Of a stretch of 64,000 nt of DNA, positions 1 through 10,936 are shown piece by piece; the first letter of the stretch is position 1; the number at the start of each line of letters is the position of its first letter. The notes below the pieces were generated by a model that was not told where the DNA came from, searched no databases, and saw only the letters and a list, made by a program, of their open reading frames with translations. Source of the DNA: Clavulina sp. PMI_390 (Eukaryota > Basidiomycota > Agaricomycetes > Cantharellales > Hydnaceae); contig WIDE01000039.1 in the NCBI GenBank assembly GCA_015039315.1, positions 192,309-256,308 on the forward strand, written 5' to 3'. The position numbers were made by a program, and so were the translations under genes.

Positions 1-1628
1 CATTGGAAAATGACTGTGCAACTGGTCTCACTCATTCGGCCGTAATTACGTGCGTGTAGAATCATCACGACAGCCGATCTTGGGCAGAAGCTGGAGCAGC
101 GATCGCTGCCCCTCACGTACACTCCCCGACAGCTCCTTGCCCACCCATCTGAGAAGCTATTTTACGTTGTAGAGTCAGAACATCGGGTTCTTGGGAAAGA
201 TGCTGCAGAAGCTAAGCTTGGAGGTCCATCAAAGGTACGTTTTCCGTCCAATCCTTGTTTGTTCGAGTTGAGAGAATAACATTTGAACAGTTGCAGGAGT
301 TCAATGATGAACGACCACCGGAGGAATTTGGGTACTCCAAGGCGGAGGCTGGGCAATGGGCTTCTTGCTTGCGAATCATTGACCCCATGGAGGTACAGCG
401 CATGGTTTTCATTCCTCCCCTGATGTGAATTAACCTCCTAATTGCTGCAGTGGAGCTCACTACCGCCGATTCACTTTACCAACAACGAGGCTGCGTTTTG
501 TGCCACAGTTGTGCCCTTCTCTGAACGCCCCGACCAGCTGCATCTAGTTGTGGGGTTGGCGCGCGATACTCGTCTGGCGCCTCGCAGCTGCACAACTGGA
601 CTCCTTCGGACGTATCTGATCAAGGACGAGGGGCGCGTTTTAGAGCACCTACATGAAGTGAGTTCTCTCATGGTTTGAATTCCCCAACGCCGCTGACTCA
701 ATTCCATTCACCAGACTGAGATCGATGATGTTCCTCTGGCCCTGATGCCTTTCCGCGGTCGGCTATTGGCAGGCGTTGGGACGGCACTTCGTATCTATGA
801 TATCGGCAAGAAGAAGCTACTCCGGAAATGTGAAAACAAAGTACGTTCTTTTCGCATTTATTCCAATTGCTACGTTCTCATTGAGTCTGTTCCTTGCAGA
901 CCTTCACTTCTCCTGTCGTTAAGTTGCGAACACAAGGCTCCCGTATCATCGTGGGGACAGCCCAAGATTCGGTATTCTTCGTCGTCTATAAGGCGGCGGA
1001 GAACCGGCTGCTTGTCTTTGCAGACGACACGGCACCTCGGTGGGTTACCTCAATGTGCATGGTCGATTACGAGACTGTTGCTGCTGGTGACAAGTTTGGA
1101 AATGTTTTCCTCAATCGCTTGCCGCCTTCCGTGACCCCCTCCGTCGACGACGATCCGACAGGAAGTGGGATTATGCACGAGAAGGCTATCCTGAATGGTG
1201 CTCCGAATAAGTCCCAACTTATGGCTCATTTCCACGTGGGCGACATCGTGACCTCCATTCATCGCGTGTCTCTCGTCCCCGGAGCCCGGGAAGTCCTCCT
1301 TTTCACGGGTCTCCACGGTACCATTGGAATGCTCGTGCCTTTTGTCTCGAAAGAAGACATCGATTTCATGAACGCCCTGGAACAACACCTTCGCACGGAA
1401 GGCCCAGGTGGCATGGGCGCGGGAGGGCAGAGCCTAGTCGGCCGTGACCAGATGGCCTATCGAGGCTACTATGTGCCTGTCAAGGCGGTTGTCGATGGTG
1501 ACTTGTGCGAGCGCTTCGCTCGTTTACCTGCAACGAGGCAAAGTGCTATTGCAGGGGAGCTGGATCGCACAGTTGGCGAAGTGCTCAAGAAATTGGACAA
1601 CCTGCGTGTTACGGCATCGGGAATGTGA
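1..1628 (+). CDS. RSE1: Splicing factor 3b subunit 3 (RSE1/SF3B3), 3' part
   Basis: C-terminal part of the large beta-propeller scaffold of the SF3b complex (U2 snRNP), which acts in the nucleus in branch-site recognition. The gene begins outside the window; the first clear exon starts near 75. Small exons separated by roughly 50-70 nt introns (for example from 236, 394, 659 and 841) lead into a last exon from about 900 to the TGA at 1626-1628. The protein shows the CPSF_A-type C-terminal region, with recognisable stretches such as LTYTPRQLLAHP, GTAQDSVFF and FVSKEDIDFMNALEQHLR, and ends in the helical tail that follows the last propeller. The family is usually about 1,200 residues, so roughly two thirds is missing to the left. 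The next gene is convergent. The assignment is firm because several family-specific stretches are collinear across the exons. Confidence 0.93.
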
Positions 1629-2183
1629 TAGCTTTCACTAATTAATGTACCATCACTTCCTTGAGCTCTTAGTTTGCGCCTTCTATGAGTATAATCTGTC
1701 GTCATGTGTCTGATTTTTGTGTAAAAGTATATTTGCATTGTGCTATCCATGACGCGGGACACCTACATGGATAAATAGTGCAGTGTAGCACTGAACTGAT
1801 GGGCTCGGCGAGCCAAAGTGCAAGATGAAAACACCGTGGGTGATGGGCAATGCAAATGGTATTAAAGGGTGGCTGAGAGGTACGCAAAGGGGATAGAGGC
1901 AACGATGCAATGCTAGTATACATTTTTTTCGCGTTAGTTTGTTGACTTTGATGGAGAATCTTGTGCAAAATGGACGTGATAACGATGCAAGAGGAGTAAT
2001 TGGAGGGATCGTAATGCAGGGGTGAAGTATTTGGGTTTAGGGTATTTGAGGGATGCATGAGGATACTAGGAACTTCCCCGTCAATAACAAAACGAAAAGA
2101 AACGGTGGCCACTAGAACAGGTGGGACAGACTTACCTCAAATAACTTAGACAAAACAGGAATAGTTGGCTTTAGGAAGGGCAG
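1629..2183. other. Convergent 3' intergenic region
   Basis: This holds the 3' UTRs of RSE1 (+) and of the F-box-like gene (-). It is AT-rich. Short open frames exist, but none has protein-like composition or splice support. No RNA gene or repeat was recognised. Confidence 0.6.
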
Positions 2184-4656
2184 TTACGCATAGAGGCTCA
2201 TCCTACGCCTAGCGGGGTTAGGCGAATCTGCCCAGTGAGAGGGAATGGTTGCAGGTTCCGCGGGGGTGGTATCAGCTAACCGAGCTTCCACATCGAGGTC
2301 AATCTCCCCTTCAGCATCGGCATAATCTCCGGCACCAGAGATGAACTGGAGGGCTGCTGGTCGGATGGTCGTCATCACCTCCTCTGGCGTGTACTCATAA
2401 ATAAGTCCCTCGGCTTCATCGGACTCTGGGCCAGCAGAGTTCATGAGGCTCAACGTAGACCCACCCTCAGGCTCTGGGCTATCAGACTCGCGTCGATATG
2501 AGAGCTTGAGCGGTTCATTTGGGGATTGCGGTACGTGCCATACTGGCTTGGGTGGGTAAGGCCTGTCCCTCGGATGTGACAGAGAAATAGAGGCAGAACG
2601 TCGATGCTGGCTACGACGAGTCACCACATCGCCATCAGGGTTATCTGCTAGTCCGGCGATCACACCACCTTCATCGCGGGTCGGGGAGAATAAGGAGGGG
2701 AGATAGCGAGGGTGTTTTGATCCACCGCGATCATCCATAGGGTCAGGGGAGGAGGAACGAGAACGAGCCGAGGGAGGTCGAGGAGGTGGGAGGTCAGGGG
2801 GAATGATTTGACGGGTATTGGGAAAGGCGTAGCTCTGCATGGAGTCACTATCATTCACATCGGCCACATTCAGATCCCTCTCCGCATCGTCCGAGCTGTC
2901 TGACATTCTCTCCAGCCCCTCCATTGCAAGGTCTACATCAAATCTCTCGAGCCCCAGGCCAGATTCAGCAGTGTTGAGTCGCTGAGCGTTGGCTCTGTCG
3001 CGATCCATACGCTCAAGCTCCTCAAGGTCGCAATCAAGGTCATCCGAGCTCGCAAAAGTCTCGCGGTTGTCCCCTTCCGCTTCATTGTCATCTTCATCGT
3101 CGTCAAAAAAGATATCTTGATATGAACGAAGAAGGCATGACGAGAAAGAGGGTGAGGCAATCGACGGCATGGATGAGGTCGGAATAGGAATTTCGTCAAC
3201 GGGTGATGGAGAACGAGCACGTGGATCTATTGCCATGGCCTCCTCAATGACCACATCCACCTCCCATTGTCCACTGCCGAGCTTATGTGGAGGAATGGAT
3301 ACTTCTTGAGGGCCCAAAGACGTTTCGACGCGCGGAATGGGATATTTCCAAGGGCGAGGGGTTTTTAAATGGGCTGGGCGATTTTCGGCAAGGACAGCAG
3401 GTGGGACAAACGACTTCAAGCCATTGTTGGCATCTTCGTCGCTCCACCATTGGTGCAATGGCGACTCGTTGTCGTTTTGAGGGACCCATTGAAGATCTGG
3501 AACCCTCGCCCAATACTCAAGGTTGTCAGGCTTCCATATGAGAACTTGATTGGCTGGATTGTCGAAGCCCCCAAAGTCGAGCGATGAAATGCTTGATGAC
3601 CACACATTGCCGCTGGGCAACACAATACACTCCAGTTGCGGGTGAAGTGACAAACGATCAAGGAAGCAATGCTCTTTGCCGAAAACTTCAGTGGAATGAC
3701 GCCATAAAAGGGTTGAGCCACATGGTCTTGCAGCTGCATTGGCAGGTACGATGAATGATAGCGTGCTCAGCTCGCCGTGACGAAGCAGCAAGGGAGGAAG
3801 ATCTTTTAGGAAATTCTGATTCGGGGAGGAAGAAAGTTGTTAGTGTTTTTGGATGAAACTATTCTCGGAATGTACATCTTGAAGGGTCTATACTACAAAA
3901 AACGCGGACTCTTACAGATTCATAAGGGTCGTCAATGAAGGGGCCCATGATTGTCAAATTCTTGAATGAGATACCCTTTGATTTCGCTTCGGGCTCCAAA
4001 TAAGTGATTTCTTGAATAACACCAAAGTCGACGAGTGGAACTGTGATGACGACTGAATTAAACGTTGGGGTATCTGCACTCGAGATCTGAGCGATCAGGT
4101 GGCGTAAAAGCCCTCGGGGGACAGGAGCGGTGATTTTAAGACTCTTGACGTTGTGCAGGATTGAAAGTAGGAGCTTAATGTGAGTGGCAGCATCAAAACC
4201 ATCCCAGCTGAAGCTGAGATCGCCTGAGCCAATTTCGATGGTCGAAACACTGCAAAACACATTCGAAAGGCCCTCCAGAAACGCCACAAATGAGTTTGGA
4301 GGTAGATGAGCGAAAACTATGCGAGTCAATTTTGTGGCACGCGCGAATGCGTCGACCACCTTCTGGTGCAGCCATGAACGCAACTCGGGATCTTCGATTA
4401 TTTCATCGCATTTCCAATCGAATACAAGGCATTTCAGTATTTCAGCCACTTTTGGCCGGATACAGAGGGTGTCGCATAGGTTGGCAAGGACGGATGCCGA
4501 AGGGACCACAAACGTCTCGTAACGCTTGGCGTCAACAGACCGCAGCACTTTGCGTGACGTCAAGGCAAGCGCAGAGGTCACCTCGATGTCAGCGCAGGCT
4601 ACAATCATCGAGCAGACCTCTAGAGGCAGCGAGTACCTCCCTGAGCTTGACCCCAT
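2184..4656 (-). CDS. F-box-like protein with long disordered acidic tail
   Basis: Two exons: 4656-3916 (247 codons, phase 0) and 3815-2184 (543 codons plus stop). The intron runs 3915-3816 with GTAAG/CAG ends, giving 790 aa. The ATG is at 4656. Residues 8-50 resemble an F-box (SLPLEVCSMIV, then an ALALTSRKVLRSV helix), followed by a helical region with leucine spacing like the LRR-type fungal F-box proteins. The second half is Ser/Pro- and Asp/Glu-rich, with long acidic runs (FFDDDEDDNEAEGD) and many SP dipeptides, so it is probably disordered and phosphorylated. By family knowledge the likely role is substrate recognition for an SCF ubiquitin ligase. The substrate is unknown and the F-box match is by eye only. 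A naive reading splits this gene into two proteins; the phase-0 intron joins them cleanly. Confidence 0.72.
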
Positions 4657-5111
4657 TTCGTGGCGCTGTCACAAACCAACACAACAGAGCGATTGTCACA
4701 GTGGGTTTGTCACGTCACACGAAGTGTGGGTGCCATATCGTAGTATCCGTACATATGCCTATTTTTTTTTGGCACTGGTATCCTACCTTCCCTATACTGA
4801 GACATCAGTCCACCTGCCACTTTTCACTCCTTATAATTCGATTCATTGCATGCATCCTGTCATACAACAGGAATGTGGTGAGAAAGCTTTGCTCTAGGGC
4901 CAATAGTTGGCACTGCTGGAACGCTATTAAGGATTGAATTTTGAAGAAGCAATGGGATCTGACAGATACAGCGTGAAAAGGATGCACATCAATTATACAC
5001 GGAAGCAAAAGATGTGGTTTGGGATTTCCGACTCAAGGCATCAAGGCTCATCATAGGGACCTATTGAACGCGTGGCATTTAGCTAGAAATCAAAAGGCCA
5101 ACAAGCACAAC
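4657..5111. other. Intergenic: promoter of F-box-like gene and 3' UTR of ADA2
   Basis: About 455 bp between two minus-strand genes. A GTCACGTCAC element lies near 4710, just upstream of the F-box-like ATG. The rest is AT-rich without credible coding. Confidence 0.5.
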
Positions 5112-7384
5112 TCACATTGGACCGGGGCCATTACTATTTCCGATAACTCCATTAACACCCGGCGTCCCATTACTTCCAGAGCCAGCTCCCGGTCCTGACC
5201 CTGCACCGCCTTTCGCGACTAAGAGGCCTGCGGACTCTAGGTACTCCCATATCCTCGACGTCTTATTCACATCAATCTTCACCAGATCCCGTGCATCTCT
5301 CTTCTTGAGATTGCCACCGCGCCGTGCATATTCTGCGACCAGAGTCTCTTTGACGACAAGATATGGTTTGGGGAGGATACGCAGTTGAGAGCAGAGCTCT
5401 TGTTCACGGGCCGTGAGGAGGTGGAGTGAGTCGGCATTGGCGAGATTGAGTGGGGCAGCTAGGGTTCAAGGATCAGAAAATTGAATCAACAGCGATGGAA
5501 GGCGATGTGAGAAGAGGAGTAGAGTCAGAAAGAGCAAAACTAGGTAGAGAACAGGCATTTTACCTGGCCGCCTTGTTTGAGAGAATTTGGGTTTTGTTTC
5601 CTCTACAGCAGGCACCGGCATATCAGGGGGGAACAATCCATCCATGTCGTAGCCAGGAGGAACAGAGGATCTCCCATTCTGTTGTCGCAAAGATGCATAT
5701 GCTGCACTTGGTTTGAGGTACTGTTTCACAAGACATTGCGGTCAGCCGATGTCATTGAATGACTCACGCAGAGGGATCGATGGTCAAAACGTACTCTATT
5801 AGGACTCTCCTTTGTCCACTTCTCCGCGTCAGCTAAGGATGTGATACCGTTCCGCCGATAGTCTTGGAGTTCTCGTATTCGGAACCGTAAGGCATTTTCC
5901 TCTACATGGAGAGGCGAAGGCGCCCGATCAGAAGGAAGTATCGCGAATATGGATAGCAAGGTATAAGCTCACGCATGATGCCGTTGATAAAGCGCTCAAA
6001 ATCCTCCGCAGTTTGCAATTTGGCGAATGGTTTGTGCTTGGCAATGATGTCTTTGTCCTCCTTTGATCGTTTCTTTTCTTTCTCGTGTGACGTGTGCTAT
6101 ATGGATCAATCAGGGACCTCCGAAGACTATAGGCGGAGAGAAGCTAGTGTTCACCTTCTTGTGCTCTAGCATCCCACGATCGAACACAAACGTCTTCGCC
6201 TCGTGTCTGCGGTCCAGTTTCTCATAGTAGATATCAAGAAGCGCAATTTTGAGTGCAGTTGATTCTTCGGTCTCGATAGGATCAGGCAACGTTCCTTCCA
6301 GAGTCGTGTCGTTTGAGTCCGCATCTTCTCCACTGCCATTGGCACCAGACCCGCCTGCTTCGCCATCCTTCTTCTCCTCATCCGCCCCTCCCGCCCCAGA
6401 AGATTCTGCAGGGATAGGTGGCGGACCTGGCTCAGGCTGGTCCGCACCCCCGTAGTCCATGACTAATCCAAATTCAAGGTCCTTCACCATCTCCTCGGCA
6501 TCATTTTCCACCTCGATATCGAAGTCTAGACGTCCTGGCATGAAACCACCAATCTCGTGGTTTGTCGGGGCAGACGTAAGGACGACAGCAGGGTTGGAGA
6601 CGGCATTGGCAAGCTCAAGGGCGGCTTGGCGCATCCCTGCGATGCGAGTGCGACGTCTCGCGAAAAGAGCATCCGAGGAAGTTGCAAAGTTCTTATTCAT
6701 GATCTGCACAGTTTAGAGGTAGAGATAGGTGATAATTAGTGAGTCAGGCACAGTTAATGTAGATCCACGTACAGGTAATGGCCAGTTGGGGCTGTTGACA
6801 TATGTTTCATAATAGTGCCTTTCAGCTTCGTCTGGTGTCCGAGTTCCTAGATGTTCAGCTGATGCCGTCCAGTTGCCGAGGCCGTTCGCAACCAGTCCAT
6901 CGATAAGCAATAGCTCCCTGTATGACGGGAGGGTCTGTGGATAATAGCTCCTAGCACAGTCAGAGGACATGCTCACTCATCGGCACCCCAGTCTTCTGAA
7001 AATATCGGCTGGGAGTATTGTTCCTAACGAGGACGAAATTGGATATAAACGAGGAGATGGGCACCATATGATTAATGGTGAAATGCTTACTACTACACGG
7101 TACTCATGCCAAGCTTTGTGATCGCCAACCTCTTTGCCTTGACAGAAGCATGACACACAGAGATCAATTTCCTCACAACCCGGGGCAGCGCACTTTATTC
7201 GGATTGTATGAGTAATATCTTGGTCGCATGTATCGCATTCGTACGATATCCCAGGTTCGGTTACAGGGATAGTTGGGACTAGGTGAAGCATGGGCCGATC
7301 AGCAACAATTTCCTAGTTCCTTCAGGCGAGCTTTCAGTCACCCTGGGTAGCAGATTCAACCGTCTTTCTATGGGTGACAGTCAT
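5112..7384 (-). CDS. ADA2: SAGA/ADA transcriptional adaptor ADA2
   Basis: ADA2 bridges the Gcn5 acetyltransferase to its complex and stimulates histone H3 acetylation in the nucleus. Three domains are visible in order. The ZZ zinc finger (YECDTCDQDITHTIRIKC, CEEIDLCVSCF) is in the exon ending at 7091. The SANT/Myb domain starts PIFSEDWGADE, continues ELLLIDGLVANGLGNW and is split across tiny exons at about 6970-6780. A C-terminal SWIRM domain (TAREQELCSQLRILPKPYL, then NLKKRDARDLVKID) occupies 5450-5200, followed by a Gly/Ser-rich tail and TGA at 5114-5112. The middle carries the ADA2-specific LDIYYEKLDRRHEAK and MLEHKK stretches. The preferred start is ATG 7384, giving MTVTHRKTV, with a 43-nt first exon and a 62-nt intron (7341-7279). 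An in-frame ATG at 7291 is the alternative. About nine exons. Divergent from the proteasome gene. Confidence 0.92.
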
Positions 7385-7482
7385 GAGGGATTAATCTATG
7401 AGTTGAGGATGTGCCACTCCAGAGGCCAATCGAACAGCACGTTCGAGAATGGAAGCCGTTGTGCTTGGATAAGTCAGTCACA

Positions 7483-7490
7483 TCACGTGA
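7483..7490. promoter_or_regulatory. TCACGTGA palindrome in the ADA2/PSMA1 divergent promoter
   Basis: Perfect 8-bp palindrome containing the CACGTG E-box, in the 143 bp between the ADA2 start codon (7384, -) and the PSMA1 start codon (7528, +). In fungi such sites bind bHLH factors of the Cbf1/Tye7 type. The role here is inferred from position only. Confidence 0.4.
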
Positions 7491-7527
7491 CAGCGTTCAA
7501 CTTGCAACTTACGCGTCGCGTTCAACG

Positions 7528-8690
7528 ATGGTGAGCCCGTCGCAGACGATGTCTAAATGATTAATTCAAATTACTCATTAAGATGTGTCGAAACTAGTTC
7601 AGAAATACCTACGATTCCGATAATACTGTCTTCTCACCACAAGGTCGCCTGCACCAGGTCGAATATGCCCTCGAGGCCGTGAAGCAGGGCTCAGCAGCCG
7701 TAGGACTCAAGTCCAATACCCACTCCATACTCCTCACTCTGAAGGTGAGTAGCGATCTTGGCCTTGTTTGAATTCTCTGAGGTCTGATCCACTACAACGC
7801 GCGTCCAATCCCATTGCATTCTATGCAATTCCCAGCGCTCAACAGGCGAGCTAGCATCTTACCAACAGAAGATGTTCAGGATCGATGACCACGTTGGCAT
7901 TGCTATTGCGGGGCTAACATCGGACGCCCGTACTCTAAGGTGTGCGCTCACTCCTGAACCTTCCTTATGTGAATATTCCGAAGCCCTTACTCACTACCAC
8001 TTTGTGAATAAATTATAGCAACTTTATGCGACAACAAGCAATGGGGTCAAGAATGCTGTTCGGTCGCCCGATTCCTGTTGGTCAACTTGTCGGCGCGGTC
8101 GCAGATAGTATGTGTCGCATATGATGCATTGGTGTCAACAATTCTGATTAGGCTTCTCTCCATCCACAGAGGCTCAAGTAAACACGCAAGAATATGGTCG
8201 ACGGCCGTATGGTGTAGGCTTCCTCGTCATCGGAGAAGACCAAACTGGGCCTCACCTTTACGAATTCTCCCCCTCTGGCAACTCTTACGAGTACTACGCG
8301 ATGTCGATCGGCGCGCGAAGCCAGAGCGCCAAGACCTACCTCGAGAAGCACTATGAAGCCTTTGCAGAAGGTAACTTCCGACCAGTTCCCTCCAACCTCA
8401 TGCCGCTTACTCTGTACATGATATCAATAGCTTCCCTAGAATCCCTTATCGTCCATGGCTTACATGCGCTGCGCGAAACACTCCAACAAGACAAGGAGCT
8501 CACCATCCACAACACCTCTGTAGGTATCGTTGGGCCGCCAGCAACGACTGAGACTACTTCCGGCAAAAAATTCCGCATCCTAGAAGGCGAGGCGATAGAT
8601 GTGTACTTGAAGAGGCTGCCACCGAAGGAGGTGGGAGCGGCTCCTGCCGAGCCAGAAGATGCTGGCGACGATGTCGAGATGGACGCATGA
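7528..8690 (+). CDS. PRE5: 20S proteasome subunit alpha type-1 (PSMA1, yeast PRE5)
   Basis: Alpha-ring subunit of the 20S proteasome core. Exons: 7528-7530, 7598-7744, 7836-7939, 8019-8107 and 8170-8690, summing to 864 nt (287 aa). Exon 1 supplies only the ATG. Exon 2 begins [17 protein letters not shown], so the mature start MFRNTYDSD matches the family exactly. Other family marks are the proteasome alpha signature region ([18 protein letters not shown]), [15 protein letters not shown] and [18 protein letters not shown]. The tail is acidic ([11 protein letters not shown]), as is common in this subunit. Length is slightly above the usual 255-265 because of a Pro/Ala/Asp-rich end. It shares a 143-bp promoter with ADA2. 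Being an alpha subunit, no catalytic Thr is expected and none is seen. Confidence 0.95.
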
Positions 8691-8863
8691 GTTTGGGAGA
8701 GCAATGAGACTTCCAGTGGCGAATGGATCGATGGTGGTACAAACATCATGCATTCTAGGTCCAATTCGATTCATTAGGTGATGTGGGGTTGTAATAATAA
8801 TGCAACAATATACAATTCTTCCTCGAGATCAGAACTCAGGCCAGACCGGAAGATTATCTATTA

Positions 8864-10657
8864 TTAACGGAGTGAGGTGAAGGATTGTGCACTCTGGGTT
8901 CTCTCACTTGTCCGTTTGCCAACGGTCGCCGCTCTCCACAGTCTCGCGGCCCTCCCTGGCGCTCTCAGGCTCGCCATGAGCGCGACCATGGTGGTGAGTA
9001 AGAGAACGCTGCCTCCTTGGTGCGCAGCCGCTAGTGGGACGGGCACAAGGTAAAGGAGCGTGGAGATACCAAGAGCCACCTGAATGTTTGCCATGAGGAA
9101 GGCCGACATTGCGAGATGTCGGGTGAGGGGGGGCAGCGTGGCACGCAAAGTGGGATGAAGTAGCGTGGAAAGGTAAAGGAGGGTGGTTGCGGTGTACGTG
9201 GTAGTGCCCTGTTCAATTGCGGTCACGAAGACGCCAATAGTTAGCAATTAGTAGTGGGGAAGGGGATGAAGTAGGCCCACCATCAAACGATGGTCAAACT
9301 GCACCGTCGTTGGGTTCTCGAAAATATTTCTCCACCACAGATCGGACTGGTCTGATGCCCGAGAGTAGAATGGTGATAGCAATTCTGAAATGGGTGGGAT
9401 GATATGTTCACCCATCATGGGGAACTCGTTGTAGATGAGTCCGGCATCAAGCCCTGCTACGAATGCACCTAAAACGCAAAAAATATCAGCACCAAATACT
9501 TGTAACTTGGTAGGTGCAGTTGTCTGAAAAATGCCCACCTGAAAAGGCTGTCAGGAATACTAGGCACGATAGCGCCATCGCTGCGCCCTTGAACCGCCTC
9601 ACAGCCGGATTTTCGAGTATCTTTTTCCAAGGCTCAGCCCCAGTAAGCTTACTCCATGATCCTTGAGTCTTCCACCTCCAATCGTTCCTCGTCGAGAAGG
9701 CAGCGCTGAGCATCCCAACATACAGAGCAAGGGCCATGCTCAAATGTGCGGCAAGCCTATACTGCGACACACGCGCGACCTCCTTATTGGTAATAATCTC
9801 ATCACGGAGGCCAGATTTTACCATATACCAGCCAAGTGCACCTTGACCACCAATGAGGAGGGCGAGGAATGAGTAGAAGGGGAGTGAGCCTGGTGTTAGA
9901 CGATTGCGCCGAAGGGCGAAGTAGGTGAGCGGGACAACAAATCCGAGACCAATGACCCGCCCGAGAAGCCGATGAAGGTATTCCCAGAAGAATATGCGCT
10001 TGAACTCCTCAAGGGTGATGCTATGGTTCATGCTATGGATGGGCGAATCATGAAAGATCCATTAGCAACACGACAGATGGCTGAACTAACTGGCGCCATT
10101 GAAGAAAAGGTAACTCACGTCTTGAATTCCGGCGAGGTCTTGTATTTGTCAAACTCTGCCTCCCATTCTGCTTGAGAGAGTGGAGGGAGCGTGCCAGTGA
10201 TAGGTCGCCACTCCACAATGGAAAGTCCAGACTCAGTCAGCCGAGTTACACCGCCGACAACAACAATTGCGAAGACCAGACCCGCAGACAAGAATAACCA
10301 TCTGGTGACCGCAGGCCCAGACACAGGTGGTAGGTCTGAGGCACTGTCGGAAGTTGTGTGCGTTGATGCGGGTGAATTCGGGAGGGACTGAGCAGCACTG
10401 GCAAGGGCAGCGGGGTTGGTTGCAGAGGTGAAAAAGTTCGATGTATGCCGTAGTGGAGTGACCAGAGTGCTAGCTGTTCGCCAGATGTTTTGTTGAGCGC
10501 GCTGGGTCCTCCAAAGGCTCGGCAGAATGGGTGTGGAAGGGAAGTGGGTGCTTGTTTGTCGCGGAATGGACAGGAAACGGACATTCCGAGTTGGTAAGCC
10601 CTTTAGACATGTTTTCAGGCTTGCTACACGAACTCCTCTTGGCAGAAGAGATGCCAT
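8864..10657 (-). CDS. COX15: Heme A synthase COX15
   Basis: Mitochondrial inner-membrane enzyme that oxidises the C8 methyl group of heme O to give heme A for cytochrome c oxidase. The start at ATG 10657 gives [14 protein letters not shown], an Arg-rich, acid-free presequence. The first TM segment and [16 protein letters not shown] follow, then, after an intron at about 10123-10034, [25 protein letters not shown] with the conserved HR-LG heme-ligand region. [12 protein letters not shown] lies in the next helix. [12 protein letters not shown] carries the later conserved His and is spliced across 9280-9209 to [13 protein letters not shown]. The last exon (9208-8864) contains the C-terminal TM helices. 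Several smaller introns are present (near 9538 and 9480). The CutC-family gene lies 279 bp upstream on the same strand. Confidence 0.94.
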
Positions 10658-10936
10658 GGAGGAAATGGCCAAATGTCCACGAAATGATCGTGTCGGCACA
10701 AATAAACCACGCAATCCGTGAGAGTTGATTTCCCCAGTACACGAGCTGTGAACATGGCGTCTGGATTTTTCTTTCCGAACAATTACACTTCTATGCTCGA
10801 GTAATTCAAACAGATCTAAGGATATTGTTTCGAAAGCAGACCATCTGCATCTTTGGATGATTAAGTTCTCTTCTTCACTCATGCAGAGAACTCAGTATGG
10901 ATATACGGAATTGTGGAAACATACTGAGGCAAGTGA

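Noticed and set aside
3283..3587. Plus-strand frames inside the F-box-like gene
   Set aside because: Antisense shadows of the long minus-strand coding exon with no codon-like composition.
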